Positions 6,334 through 12,495 of a DNA stretch of 13,201 bases are shown here, piece by piece (within the stretch, counting starts at the first letter, position 1; every line of letters begins with the position of its first letter). Under the pieces are notes generated by a model, which had not been told where the DNA came from, searched no databases, and was given only the letters and a program-made list of their open reading frames with translations. Position numbers and translations under genes: made by a program. Origin of the DNA: Syntrophales bacterium (GTDB lineage Bacteria; Desulfobacterota; Syntrophia; Syntrophales; UBA2251); NCBI GenBank assembly GCA_023230905.1, contig JALNWL010000051.1:1-13201 (forward strand), in the 5' to 3' direction.

Positions 6334-8010
6334 CTACTTCACCTTTTCGAACAGATTCACTATTTCTTGAATGTTCTTCTCGATGTCCAATGTCTGTCCT
6401 TGTTGCCGGGAGAGGAGCGCCTCGATCGTCGTCAGCTCGTCCCGGATGTAGCGCTCGGCCTGCTTCCGCATCTCTTCCATGGCCGCGTTGATCCGGGTTT
6501 CCCACTGGAAGGCCAGGCGGGAGAGATTGACCTCCACCTCACGGTCGATCATCTTGAGGAAGTGGCGCTCAAACAGGCCGCGGAAGAGGGTCATGGGGAT
6601 CAGGAACCACAGCAGGTCGAAGTGGAAATCGAAGGTCTTGGCCATGTGGATGTCGGGGTGTTCAGGCTCGGCGACCTCGATCCTCCAGTCCGCCTCGGCG
6701 AGCCGGACGCCCAAAACCCGCTCGATGTTGTCGCTGAGCAGCGCCCGGAAGGAGGCCAGCGAACGATCCAGACTGGCGTGAGCCTTCTTCAGCGTTCCCA
6801 TGAAATGGGCTTGCTCCGTCCGCGAGATCCGCCCGATCTCCTCGGTGAAGTTTTCCGTGAGCCAGTCCTCGTACCGCCGGGTGAGTTTCCACAGGTTGCC
6901 CGTCCATGTTGCCATGTCGCGTTTGAGTTGCGTGGCGAGTTTCTCCCGGAGCGCCGCCGCCAGGGGGTTCAGGTTCCCCATGATGAAGGTGCGCGTCTGC
7001 CGCGAATTCTCCCGGGTGATGACGGTCAGCTCTTCCTGGAGAAGGGTGTAGTTCACCCGCTCGTCCAAAATCCGCTGCCGCAGGCCCTTCCGATCTTGAT
7101 CGGCCTGCTGGGACATCTTCCGGGCGATCTCCAGGTAACCCAGGCATCCCCGAGCCAGGGACCGGGCCTTGTGCTTGAGGATGTTTCTGAATTCGCGATC
7201 GCGGTTGGCGGCAAGGGGCAGCAGGACCTCCATTTCCAGGCGCGTTTTGAACCGCTCCGTCTCCTGGCGAGTGGAGTAGAGCAGAACGGGAAACTTCCGG
7301 TTCAGCTCGCGCTGTAGGGTGTCCTGGAAGAAGGTGACGACCTCTTCCTGCTGGTCGGGGTCAAGCAGGTCCGACTTGGTGAGGAGCAGGACGATCCGGG
7401 GGGTGTGCGCCGTCAGGTCGCGGATCAGGTGCAGGTCTTGTTCGGAAAGGGGGCGATCCGCGCTGATGGCGAGCAGGGCGGCGCCGACCTCGGGCAGCCA
7501 GTTTTCCGACTCGCGGATGTGCGCCTGAAAAACGCTGCCCAGCCCGGGGGTGTCGACGAGGCACAACCCCTCGTAGTCTTGCAGGCCGGAAAGCTCGATA
7601 TCGACATAGGCGATGTTCTTTTCGTTGGACGGATTTTTGGCCTCCGCCGTGAAGTCCGCCAGGGAATCGAGGCCGATCTCGCGATTTGCGCCGTCGAAAA
7701 AACGGACCCGGGCTAAATCCTTCGGTCCGTACTGCATGCGGGTGATCACCGTGGTGACGGGGACAACCCCGACGGGCAGGAGCGTCCGTCCGATCAGGCT
7801 GTTTAAGAAAGAACTCTTGCCGGCCTTGAATTGTCCGAGGACCGCAACGGCGATGGGTGAATTTTGCCGGAGAAGCGCTTCCGCCGCGTCCAGCGGACGC
7901 CGCAGGGAAATCATCTGGAAGCGTTCGACGGCGTCGCGCATGCGCGCCATGAGTTGCCCGCACGCATCCGACAAGAGGTCGGGCATGGATGAATCCGGTG
8001 CGGATGTCAT
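6334..8010 (-). CDS. Bacterial dynamin-like GTPase, first gene of the fluoride-switched operon
   Basis: This 558-residue large GTPase binds and hydrolyses GTP and in related proteins remodels or protects membranes. G1 is GQFKAGKSS (59-67), G2 is the TT pair at 86-87 in PVTTVITRMQY, G3 is DTPGLGS (153-159) and G4 is TKSD (211-214). Long helical stalk segments follow (about 275-440), then a hydrophobic, aromatic stretch (about 462-485, DLLWFLIPMTLFRGLF) that could be the membrane-inserting paddle, and a final coiled-coil-like helix (490-558). The order matches bacterial dynamin-like proteins. The ATG lies directly after a T7 run, and GGGGGAG (8024-8018) is the likely ribosome site. The 5' leader carries a fluoride riboswitch, so translation or transcription of this gene should respond directly to fluoride. 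I know of no established dynamin link to fluoride. Confidence 0.9.
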   Translation of the reverse strand: MTSAPDSSMPDLLSDACGQLMARMRDAVERFQMISLRRPLDAAEALLRQNSPIAVAVLGQFKAGKSSFLNSLIGRTLLPVGVVPVTTVITRMQYGPKDLARVRFFDGANREIGLDSLADFTAEAKNPSNEKNIAYVDIELSGLQDYEGLCLVDTPGLGSVFQAHIRESENWLPEVGAALLAISADRPLSEQDLHLIRDLTAHTPRIVLLLTKSDLLDPDQQEEVVTFFQDTLQRELNRKFPVLLYSTRQETERFKTRLEMEVLLPLAANRDREFRNILKHKARSLARGCLGYLEIARKMSQQADQDRKGLRQRILDERVNYTLLQEELTVITRENSRQTRTFIMGNLNPLAAALREKLATQLKRDMATWTGNLWKLTRRYEDWLTENFTEEIGRISRTEQAHFMGTLKKAHASLDRSLASFRALLSDNIERVLGVRLAEADWRIEVAEPEHPDIHMAKTFDFHFDLLWFLIPMTLFRGLFERHFLKMIDREVEVNLSRLAFQWETRINAAMEEMRKQAERYIRDELTTIEALLSRQQGQTLDIEKNIQEIVNLFEKVK

Positions 8011-8041
8011 AAAAAAACTCCCCCGGGTCTGCGGCAGGAGT
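8011..8041 (-). promoter_or_regulatory. Expression platform of the riboswitch: terminator-like hairpin overlapping the ribosome site
   Basis: On the minus strand ACTCC (8041-8037) pairs with GGAGT (8021-8017). An inner CC/GG can extend the stem past a 2-nt bulge. The stem is followed by a T tract (8017-8011) that runs into the ATG. The right arm is also the Shine-Dalgarno (GGGGGAG). The hairpin can therefore act as a weak intrinsic terminator, as an SD-sequestering stem, or both. Its right arm GGAGTT is identical to the aptamer strand that forms the pseudoknot, so it could also pair with AACTCC at 8082-8077. Confidence 0.6.
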
Positions 8042-8074
8042 CGGATCGGCTGTGGGCCCCTGCCAGCGTTGTGG

Positions 8075-8125
8075 TAGGAGTTATCAGCCTGGAGGGGCAG
8101 TTTATTCGGTGAACTCCATCACCGA
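8075..8125 (-). ncRNA. Fluoride riboswitch aptamer (crcB motif)
   Basis: The minus strand matches the conserved crcB-motif pattern GGNGATGGNGTTC...CC..AAAC-TGCC...GGCTGAT-n-n-CTCCTAC. The first stem pairs CGGTG (8124-8120) with CACCG (8111-8107) around loop ATGGAGTT. The linker ATAAAC leads to stem GCC (8098-8096)/GGC (8089-8087), then CTGATAACTCCTAC. The diagnostic pseudoknot is perfect: GGAGTT (8117-8112) pairs with AACTCC (8082-8077). This motif binds fluoride with Mg2+ and normally switches genes on. It sits just downstream of a TTGACA promoter and about 65 nt before the dynamin-like start codon, heading the operon with enolase. The match is by eye to the known consensus, but both the conserved single-stranded bases and the pseudoknot agree. 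Confidence 0.92.
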
Positions 8126-8131
8126 GGGGAC

Positions 8132-8160
8132 CTATTAACCGACCGCGCCCTGTTTGTCAA
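8132..8160 (-). promoter_or_regulatory. Sigma70-type promoter of the fluoride-switched operon
   Basis: On the minus strand a perfect -35 TTGACA (8160-8155) is followed after 17 nt by TAATAG (8137-8132) as a weak -10. Transcription would begin near 8125, which is exactly where the riboswitch aptamer starts, and this supports both calls. Confidence 0.7.
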
Positions 8161-8251
8161 GCGAAAGCGGGCCTGACGGAAAATCGCGGCGATGTTTCAC
8201 GATGTTCCCCTTGCGCGCCTGACGGGGCCGGGGCCGATTTCCGGGACAAAC

Positions 8252-8280
8252 TTGACAAGCGACCGGGATTGTTTTATCTT
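8252..8280 (+). promoter_or_regulatory. Sigma70-type promoter of resB-ccsA
   Basis: TTGACA (8252-8257) is followed after 17 nt by TATCTT (8275-8280), a good match to the vegetative consensus. Start of transcription is expected near 8287, about 48 bases before the GTG of resB. The promoter is divergent from the riboswitch promoter 92 bases away. Between them (8161-8251) I see only a 9-nt direct repeat GCCTGACGG (8171-8179 and 8217-8225), of unknown meaning. Confidence 0.7.
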
Positions 8281-8334
8281 TCCGCACCGTGCCGGGGCAG
8301 AGTCCGGCGATTTCTCCTGAAAGGCAGGTCCCGC

Positions 8335-9720
8335 GTGACCGATCCGAAGTCTCCCCTCCGCTCCTTCTTCTCCTCCGTGAGGCTGGCCTTGTTCCTCTTG
8401 ATTGCGATCGCACTCACGGCGATCGCCGGCACCGTAATTCCCCAGGGGAGCGCCGCCCCGGAGTTCGCCGCCCGCCTCACCCCGAGCATGGCCGCCCTCC
8501 TGCAGAAGCTTCAGCTTTTCGATGTCTTCCATTCCCTCTGGTTTCTGATTCTGATCCTTCTGCTGACCGTCAACCTGGTCGTCTGCTCGTGGAGCCGCTT
8601 TCCCGCTTCCCTGGTCCGTTGGCGGCAGGCCCGCTCGCCCGCACCGGCGCCGGAGGGCGCCTTCGACCGGCTTTCCTCCGGAAACCGGATCCGTGTCACC
8701 GGGGAGGTCCCGGCGGTTGCGGCGATGGTGGAGACACGGCTGCGCAAGCGCGTCGGACCGGTCCGGACCGCTCCAGGGCGGGATGCGACCATCCTCTCCG
8801 CACAGAAGGGCGCCGCGTCCCATTTCGGCGTGTATCTCGTCCACCTGGGCGTCCTCGTTGTCATGGCCGGGGTCGTCCTCGGATTCTTTCTGGGATTCGA
8901 AGGGTCCCTCCAACTGGGCGAAGGGGAGGCGGCGGATGCCGTGAGGACGAAGGCAGGGGGCGTCCAGAGGCTGGATTTCACCGTCCGCTGCGACCGGTTC
9001 GTCCTGGAGCACTACACGGGCGGGATGCCGAAGACCTACCGCTCCGATCTGACGTTCCTGAAGGGGGGGAAGGTCCTCCGCCGGACGCCGGTTCTCGTGA
9101 ATCACCCGGTGACCTTCGGCGGCTACCGGTTCTACCAGGCGAGCTACGGCACGATCCCGGGCGGTGGCGCGACCCTGGCCCTCCGCCGCGAAGGACGGGC
9201 GCTGGGATCCGTCGAGGTTGGCGTGGGCGCCGGCTTTAACCTCCCCGGCGGGGAGGGAAGGGTGGAGGTCCAGCGGATCGAGGAGAACCTGATGCACATG
9301 GGGCCGGCGGTCAAGCTCCTGATCCGGACGCCGGGCGAGGAGAGGCCCCTCTGGGTTTTCCAGCACCTGGAGACGATTCTAAAGGAACAGCCGAACCTGT
9401 TTCAGATGATGCCCATGCTGAACCCTGCCGGGTTTACGCCGTACGAATTCGCCCTTGCGCGGCTCTCTCCCCGCTACTACACGGGTCTGCAGGTCGCCCG
9501 CGATCCCGGGGCGCCGGTCGTGGCGGCGGGGGCGGTGCTCCTCGTTGTCGGTTTCCTCTTCGTTTTCTTCTACGCCCACCGCCAGGTCTGGGTGCGCGTG
9601 GCGGCGGAGAACGGGGCCGTCGAGATCGCCGTCACCGGAAGGACGAACCGTGACCGGGTCGGCCTCGAGCGGGAGATCGCGTCCCTGCTCAAGGGGTTCC
9701 GTGAAGGGGGCGCCGGATGA
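8335..9720 (+). CDS. resB: ResB/Ccs1-type cytochrome c biogenesis protein
   Basis: This 461-residue membrane protein works with CcsA in System II haem delivery and ligation to exported apocytochromes. Four membrane helices are visible at about 15-33, 66-84, 165-187 and 394-413, with the large periplasmic domain between the third and fourth. Family marks include FSSVRLALFLLIAIALTAIAG followed by GTVIPQG, HFGVYLVHLGVL (163-174) and NHPVTFGGYRFYQASYG (256-272). An upstream in-frame ATG at 8269 falls inside the promoter spacer, so the GTG at 8335 is chosen. Downstream, the stop overlaps the ccsA start as ATGA, so the two are translationally coupled. The multihaem cytochrome at 209-748 is an obvious local client. 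Confidence 0.93.
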   Translation: MTDPKSPLRSFFSSVRLALFLLIAIALTAIAGTVIPQGSAAPEFAARLTPSMAALLQKLQLFDVFHSLWFLILILLLTVNLVVCSWSRFPASLVRWRQARSPAPAPEGAFDRLSSGNRIRVTGEVPAVAAMVETRLRKRVGPVRTAPGRDATILSAQKGAASHFGVYLVHLGVLVVMAGVVLGFFLGFEGSLQLGEGEAADAVRTKAGGVQRLDFTVRCDRFVLEHYTGGMPKTYRSDLTFLKGGKVLRRTPVLVNHPVTFGGYRFYQASYGTIPGGGATLALRREGRALGSVEVGVGAGFNLPGGEGRVEVQRIEENLMHMGPAVKLLIRTPGEERPLWVFQHLETILKEQPNLFQMMPMLNPAGFTPYEFALARLSPRYYTGLQVARDPGAPVVAAGAVLLVVGFLFVFFYAHRQVWVRVAAENGAVEIAVTGRTNRDRVGLEREIASLLKGFREGGAG

Positions 9721-10544
9721 TTAACACCGAGATCCTGAGCTGGGTGACCTTCATCTATCTTGGGGCCTTTCTGCTCTACCTGCTGCGCATGGTGAACGGC
9801 CGGGAATTCTGGGGCGTCGGGGCTTCGGGCGCGGTGGTCTTGGGGTGGATCGCCCATACGGCGGGCCTGCTGATCCGCTGGCGCGAGTCCCATGCGCTGG
9901 GCATCGGCCACGCGCCCATGTCCAACTTTTATGAGTCGCTCATCTTTTTCGCCTGGGCAACGGCGCTCTTCTACCTGATTGTCGAGTGGCGGACGCGCAA
10001 CCGCAGTCTCGGGACGTTCGTCCTGCCCATTGTCTTCCTCCTGATGGCGTTCGCGTCGCTGTCTCCCGGCATGAACGACCGAATCCAGCCGCTCATCCCG
10101 GCCTTGCAGAGCAACTGGCTGACCGTCCACGTCTTCACCTGCTTCCTGGGCTATGCCGCCTTTACCGCGGCCTTCGGATTGGGGATCATGTTCTTCCTCA
10201 AGCGCCTCGACCGCCCCGCCCGCTTTGTCGGCCTGATTCCGGCGGCGGAAACCCTGGACGAGCTGCTGTACCAGAGCGTCGTCCTGGGATTCGTCCTGCT
10301 TGCTCTGGGGATCATGACGGGCTCCGTTTGGGCCCATTACGCCTGGGGGTCCTACTGGAGCTGGGACCCCAAGGAGACCTGGTCCCTCATCACGTGGCTC
10401 ATCTATGCCGCCCTGCTTCATGCCCGCTATGTCCGGGGCTGGCGCGGCAACCGGATCGCACTTCTTTCCGTCGTCGGTTTTGCCGCCATGCTGTTCACCT
10501 ACCTCGGCGTCAACTACCTGCCCAGCCTGCACAGCTACCTGTAA
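9717..10544 (+). CDS. ccsA: CcsA/ResC-type cytochrome c biogenesis protein (haem handling, WWD domain)
   Basis: This 275-residue polytopic membrane protein has about eight helices and is the haem-channel partner of ResB in System II. The tryptophan-rich periplasmic WWD signature is at 210-227 (WGSYWSWDPKETWSLITW), and the C-terminal LPSLHSYL resembles the conserved LHSY ending of the family. Candidate haem-ligand histidines are His138 (TVHVF), His207 (WAHYAWG) and His272. The start codon overlaps the resB stop (ATGA), which indicates one transcript and coupled translation. Length is normal for the bacterial CcsB/CcsA form. Confidence 0.95.
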   Translation: MINTEILSWVTFIYLGAFLLYLLRMVNGREFWGVGASGAVVLGWIAHTAGLLIRWRESHALGIGHAPMSNFYESLIFFAWATALFYLIVEWRTRNRSLGTFVLPIVFLLMAFASLSPGMNDRIQPLIPALQSNWLTVHVFTCFLGYAAFTAAFGLGIMFFLKRLDRPARFVGLIPAAETLDELLYQSVVLGFVLLALGIMTGSVWAHYAWGSYWSWDPKETWSLITWLIYAALLHARYVRGWRGNRIALLSVVGFAAMLFTYLGVNYLPSLHSYL

Positions 10545-10717
10545 ACGGTCAGAAGAAGGTCCGCCCCCGGAGGGGCATCCTCCGCTTGCCAAAATCCGGG
10601 AAATGCGCTAAAAGCGCCCACGTCGCGGGCGGCGGCGAGATGCGCCCGGGTGTGAAAGAAATGAATGAAAGGGGATCGTGAAGCAGTGTGCGGCCTGCCC
10701 CGCGACATGATCGTTGC
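10545..10717 (+). other. Spacer between ccsA and the PLD-like gene
   Basis: No gene is seen. A GCCCC/GGGGC hairpin (10563-10567 and 10572-10576) and a GCGC/GCGC hairpin near 10605-10618 are present but lack U-tracts, so termination after ccsA is not established. AAAGGGGAT (about 10668-10676) resembles a ribosome site but is 12 nt from the GTG at 10688 and over 40 nt from the preferred ATG. Confidence 0.35.
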
Positions 10718-11302
10718 ATGAAAAAATCGCGGTTATTGCTCATCCTCGTTTTGGTTTTTTGCTGTCTCCCGTTCCCTTCCGCCTTGCAGGCCGTCGACCT
10801 GCAACTGAACCGCACGCCGGTGAAGGTGTTTTTCAGCCCCTCCGGCGGTTGCACGGACGCCGTTGTGACGGAGATCGACCAGGCCCGTTCGGAGGTCCTC
10901 GTGCAGGCCTACGTCTTCACCTCCGCGCCGATCGCGAAGGCCCTGCTCCAGGCGCACCGCCGCGGTGTCCGGGTCGAGGCCATCCTGGACAAGAGCCAGC
11001 AGACCCGGCGGTATTCATCAGCCACGTTTCTGGTCAACGCCGGCAGCCCCACCTACATCGACGGCCAGCACGCCATCGCGCACAACAAGGTCATGATCAT
11101 CGATGGCGAGCGCGTGATTTCCGGATCGTTCAACTTCACGAAGGCGGCGGAAGAGAGCAACGCCGAAAACCTCGTCATTATCCGTTCCGCCGAACTGGCC
11201 CGGGTCCACCTGGCAAACTGGCGGGAGCACCGTGCCCATTCCACGGCGATCGATCGCCTGACGTTGGTCCAACCATCCGCAGGCCGTCCGCAGGAACCCT
11301 GA
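10718..11302 (+). CDS. Secreted phospholipase D-like protein with a single HKD motif (Nuc-type nuclease family)
   Basis: This 194-residue protein has a Sec signal peptide (MKKSR plus a hydrophobic run to about 24, cleavage near SALQA-VD). One HKD motif follows: His122, Lys124 and Asp129 in HNKVMIIDG, then SGSFNFTKAAEESNAEN. A single-HKD chain of this size matches the Nuc / endonuclease branch of the PLD superfamily, which dimerises to build one active site and cleaves phosphodiesters in nucleic acids or lipids. The upstream half has the usual QAYVFTSAPIAKALLQAHRRGV segment (63-84). The ATG at 10718 is chosen because it gives a standard signal peptide; a GTG at 10688 would add ten residues. 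Neither has a strong ribosome site. It follows ccsA by 173 bases; co-expression is possible but not shown. The substrate is unknown. Confidence 0.85.
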   Translation: MKKSRLLLILVLVFCCLPFPSALQAVDLQLNRTPVKVFFSPSGGCTDAVVTEIDQARSEVLVQAYVFTSAPIAKALLQAHRRGVRVEAILDKSQQTRRYSSATFLVNAGSPTYIDGQHAIAHNKVMIIDGERVISGSFNFTKAAEESNAENLVIIRSAELARVHLANWREHRAHSTAIDRLTLVQPSAGRPQEP

Positions 11303-11440
11303 GCGGATTTTTCCATTCGAAATCCCCCCCGCCGTCGTTCGCCACGAACAAGGCGGCGAGGCCCCTGCCGGGGCGGGAGGCAAGAGGCCGGAGGTTGAAC
11401 CGGGGCGAAGCGCGGCCCGGTCTTGAGACGCCCCCAAAAA

Positions 11441-11485
11441 GAAAAAAGCCTCGGAAGCGAAGGGTTTCGTCGGCTTTCTTCTTTC
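11441..11485. terminator. Convergent terminator between the PLD-like gene and the BKACE gene
   Basis: AAAGCC (11445-11450) pairs with GGCTTT (11472-11477), and an inner CGAA/TTCG adds to the stem. On the minus strand the hairpin is followed by TTTTTTC; on the plus strand it is followed by CTTCTTTC. It probably ends the minus-strand BKACE transcript and may also stop the plus-strand one. The preceding stretch 11303-11440 holds no gene that I can support. Confidence 0.7.
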
Positions 11486-11545
11486 AAGAGGAAACGGGAT
11501 GCGCGGCTTCCGGTCCCGGCGGGACGAATCCGTCCGGCGGACGGC

Positions 11546-12406
11546 TCAGCGCCGGGTGAGTCCCATGATCTGCCGGGCCTCGTCCGGGGTGGCCGGCTCC
11601 AGGCCCAGGCCATCGATGATCCGGACGGCGGCCTCCACCAGTTCGTAGTTCCCTTTCGCCAACTCGCCGTTGGGCATCCGGATATTGTCCTCGAGCCCCA
11701 CCCGAACGTGTCCCCCGCACAGGATCGACTGGGTGATGACGGGCCATTCCTCGTTTCCCACGCCGCAGGCCGTGAAGTTCGCGCCCGCCGGCAGGGCCTG
11801 GACCATGCTCGTGAACATGGCGGGCCGGAAGGACTGACCGCCGCAGACGCCCCAGACGAAATTGAAATTCAAGGGCGCGGTGAAGTGGCCCGATCCCGAA
11901 ATGGCGTAGAAGTTGTCGATGTGGGAAGAGGTGTAGCACTCCATCTCCGGCTTGACGCCGTTTTCCTTCATCTGCCGGACGAAGTCGCTGATGACGATCA
12001 GGCTGTTCTCGAAGGTGTAGTCCACGACGACCTCGCCGGTTTTCCGGTTAACCGCCGCGAAGTTCATGGTCCCCATGTTGAGAGAGGCCATCTCCGGTTT
12101 GACGGCGACAATCTGGCCGATGCGCTGTTCGGGCGTGGCGCCGGGTCCCAGGGCCGAGGTCAGGTTGACGATCAGGTCGGGACATTTCTGCTTGATGGCG
12201 TCGTGACCCTCGCGGATCCGCTCGACCCGCGTCGTGTTTGTACCGTCATCCTCGATGCCGTGGACGTGGACCATGGCGGCCCCGGCCTTGTGGGCGAGCG
12301 CCGCCGCCTCGGCCAGTTCCTTGGGCGAGTAGGGGACGTTGGGGTTCTGGCTCTTCCGGGTCGAGGAGCCGACCAGGGCGCAGGTGACGATGACTTTGCG
12401 TGACAT
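11546..12406 (-). CDS. BKACE family beta-keto acid cleavage enzyme (DUF849)
   Basis: This 286-residue TIM-barrel metalloenzyme belongs to a family that condenses a beta-keto acid with acetyl-CoA and splits it into a new CoA ester and acetoacetate; the founding member is Kce of lysine fermentation. The barrel opens with KVIVTCALVGSSTR. The zinc site HVHG follows (His47 and His49), with GTMNF on a middle strand, SSHIDNFY, and GGHVRVGLEDNIRMPNG near the C-terminus carrying the third metal ligand Glu and substrate-contact residues. A strong AAGGAGA lies 7 nt before the ATG at 12406; the longer in-frame ATG at 12478 has no such support. It is the second gene after the acyl-CoA synthetase, 89 bases apart, which suggests a shared organic-acid pathway. 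The exact beta-keto acid cannot be assigned. Confidence 0.92.
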   Translation of the reverse strand: MSRKVIVTCALVGSSTRKSQNPNVPYSPKELAEAAALAHKAGAAMVHVHGIEDDGTNTTRVERIREGHDAIKQKCPDLIVNLTSALGPGATPEQRIGQIVAVKPEMASLNMGTMNFAAVNRKTGEVVVDYTFENSLIVISDFVRQMKENGVKPEMECYTSSHIDNFYAISGSGHFTAPLNFNFVWGVCGGQSFRPAMFTSMVQALPAGANFTACGVGNEEWPVITQSILCGGHVRVGLEDNIRMPNGELAKGNYELVEAAVRIIDGLGLEPATPDEARQIMGLTRR

Positions 12407-12413
12407 GAGGCAA

Positions 12414-12420
12414 TCTCCTT
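12414..12420 (-). promoter_or_regulatory. Ribosome binding site of the BKACE gene
   Basis: The minus strand reads AAGGAGA, 7 nt before the ATG at 12406-12404. It decides for this start over the longer open frame. The remaining spacer to 12495 contains a 7-bp inverted repeat CCGGGGC/GCCCCGG (12447-12453 and 12480-12486) with a long loop and no U-tract. Confidence 0.75.
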
Positions 12421-12495
12421 GTCGTTCGATGGGATGTCGGTTGGGGCCGGGGCGGGACGAAGGAGGGATGGCGTCCACTGCCCCGGTCCCACCCG

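Noticed and set aside
8269..8334. N-terminal extension of ResB from the ATG at 8269
   Set aside because: This ATG lies inside the spacer of the TTGACA/TATCTT promoter, so it would not be in the mRNA. The added residues are basic and unlike ResB N-termini.
8197..9366. 389-residue minus-strand open frame opposite resB
   Set aside because: It is a shadow of resB in GC-rich DNA: highly polar Gly/Arg/Glu-rich composition with no domain, while the plus-strand frame has clear ResB signatures.
10563..10576. GCCCC/GGGGC hairpin after ccsA as a terminator
   Set aside because: The stem is only 5 bp and is not followed by a U-tract.
9570..10592. 340-residue minus-strand open frame opposite resB/ccsA
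   Set aside because: Low-complexity Asp/Gln/Gly/Arg composition and complete overlap with well-supported ccsA.
11423..12403. 326-residue plus-strand open frame opposite the BKACE gene
   Set aside because: Antisense shadow; the BKACE frame on the other strand contains conserved metal-binding and barrel motifs.
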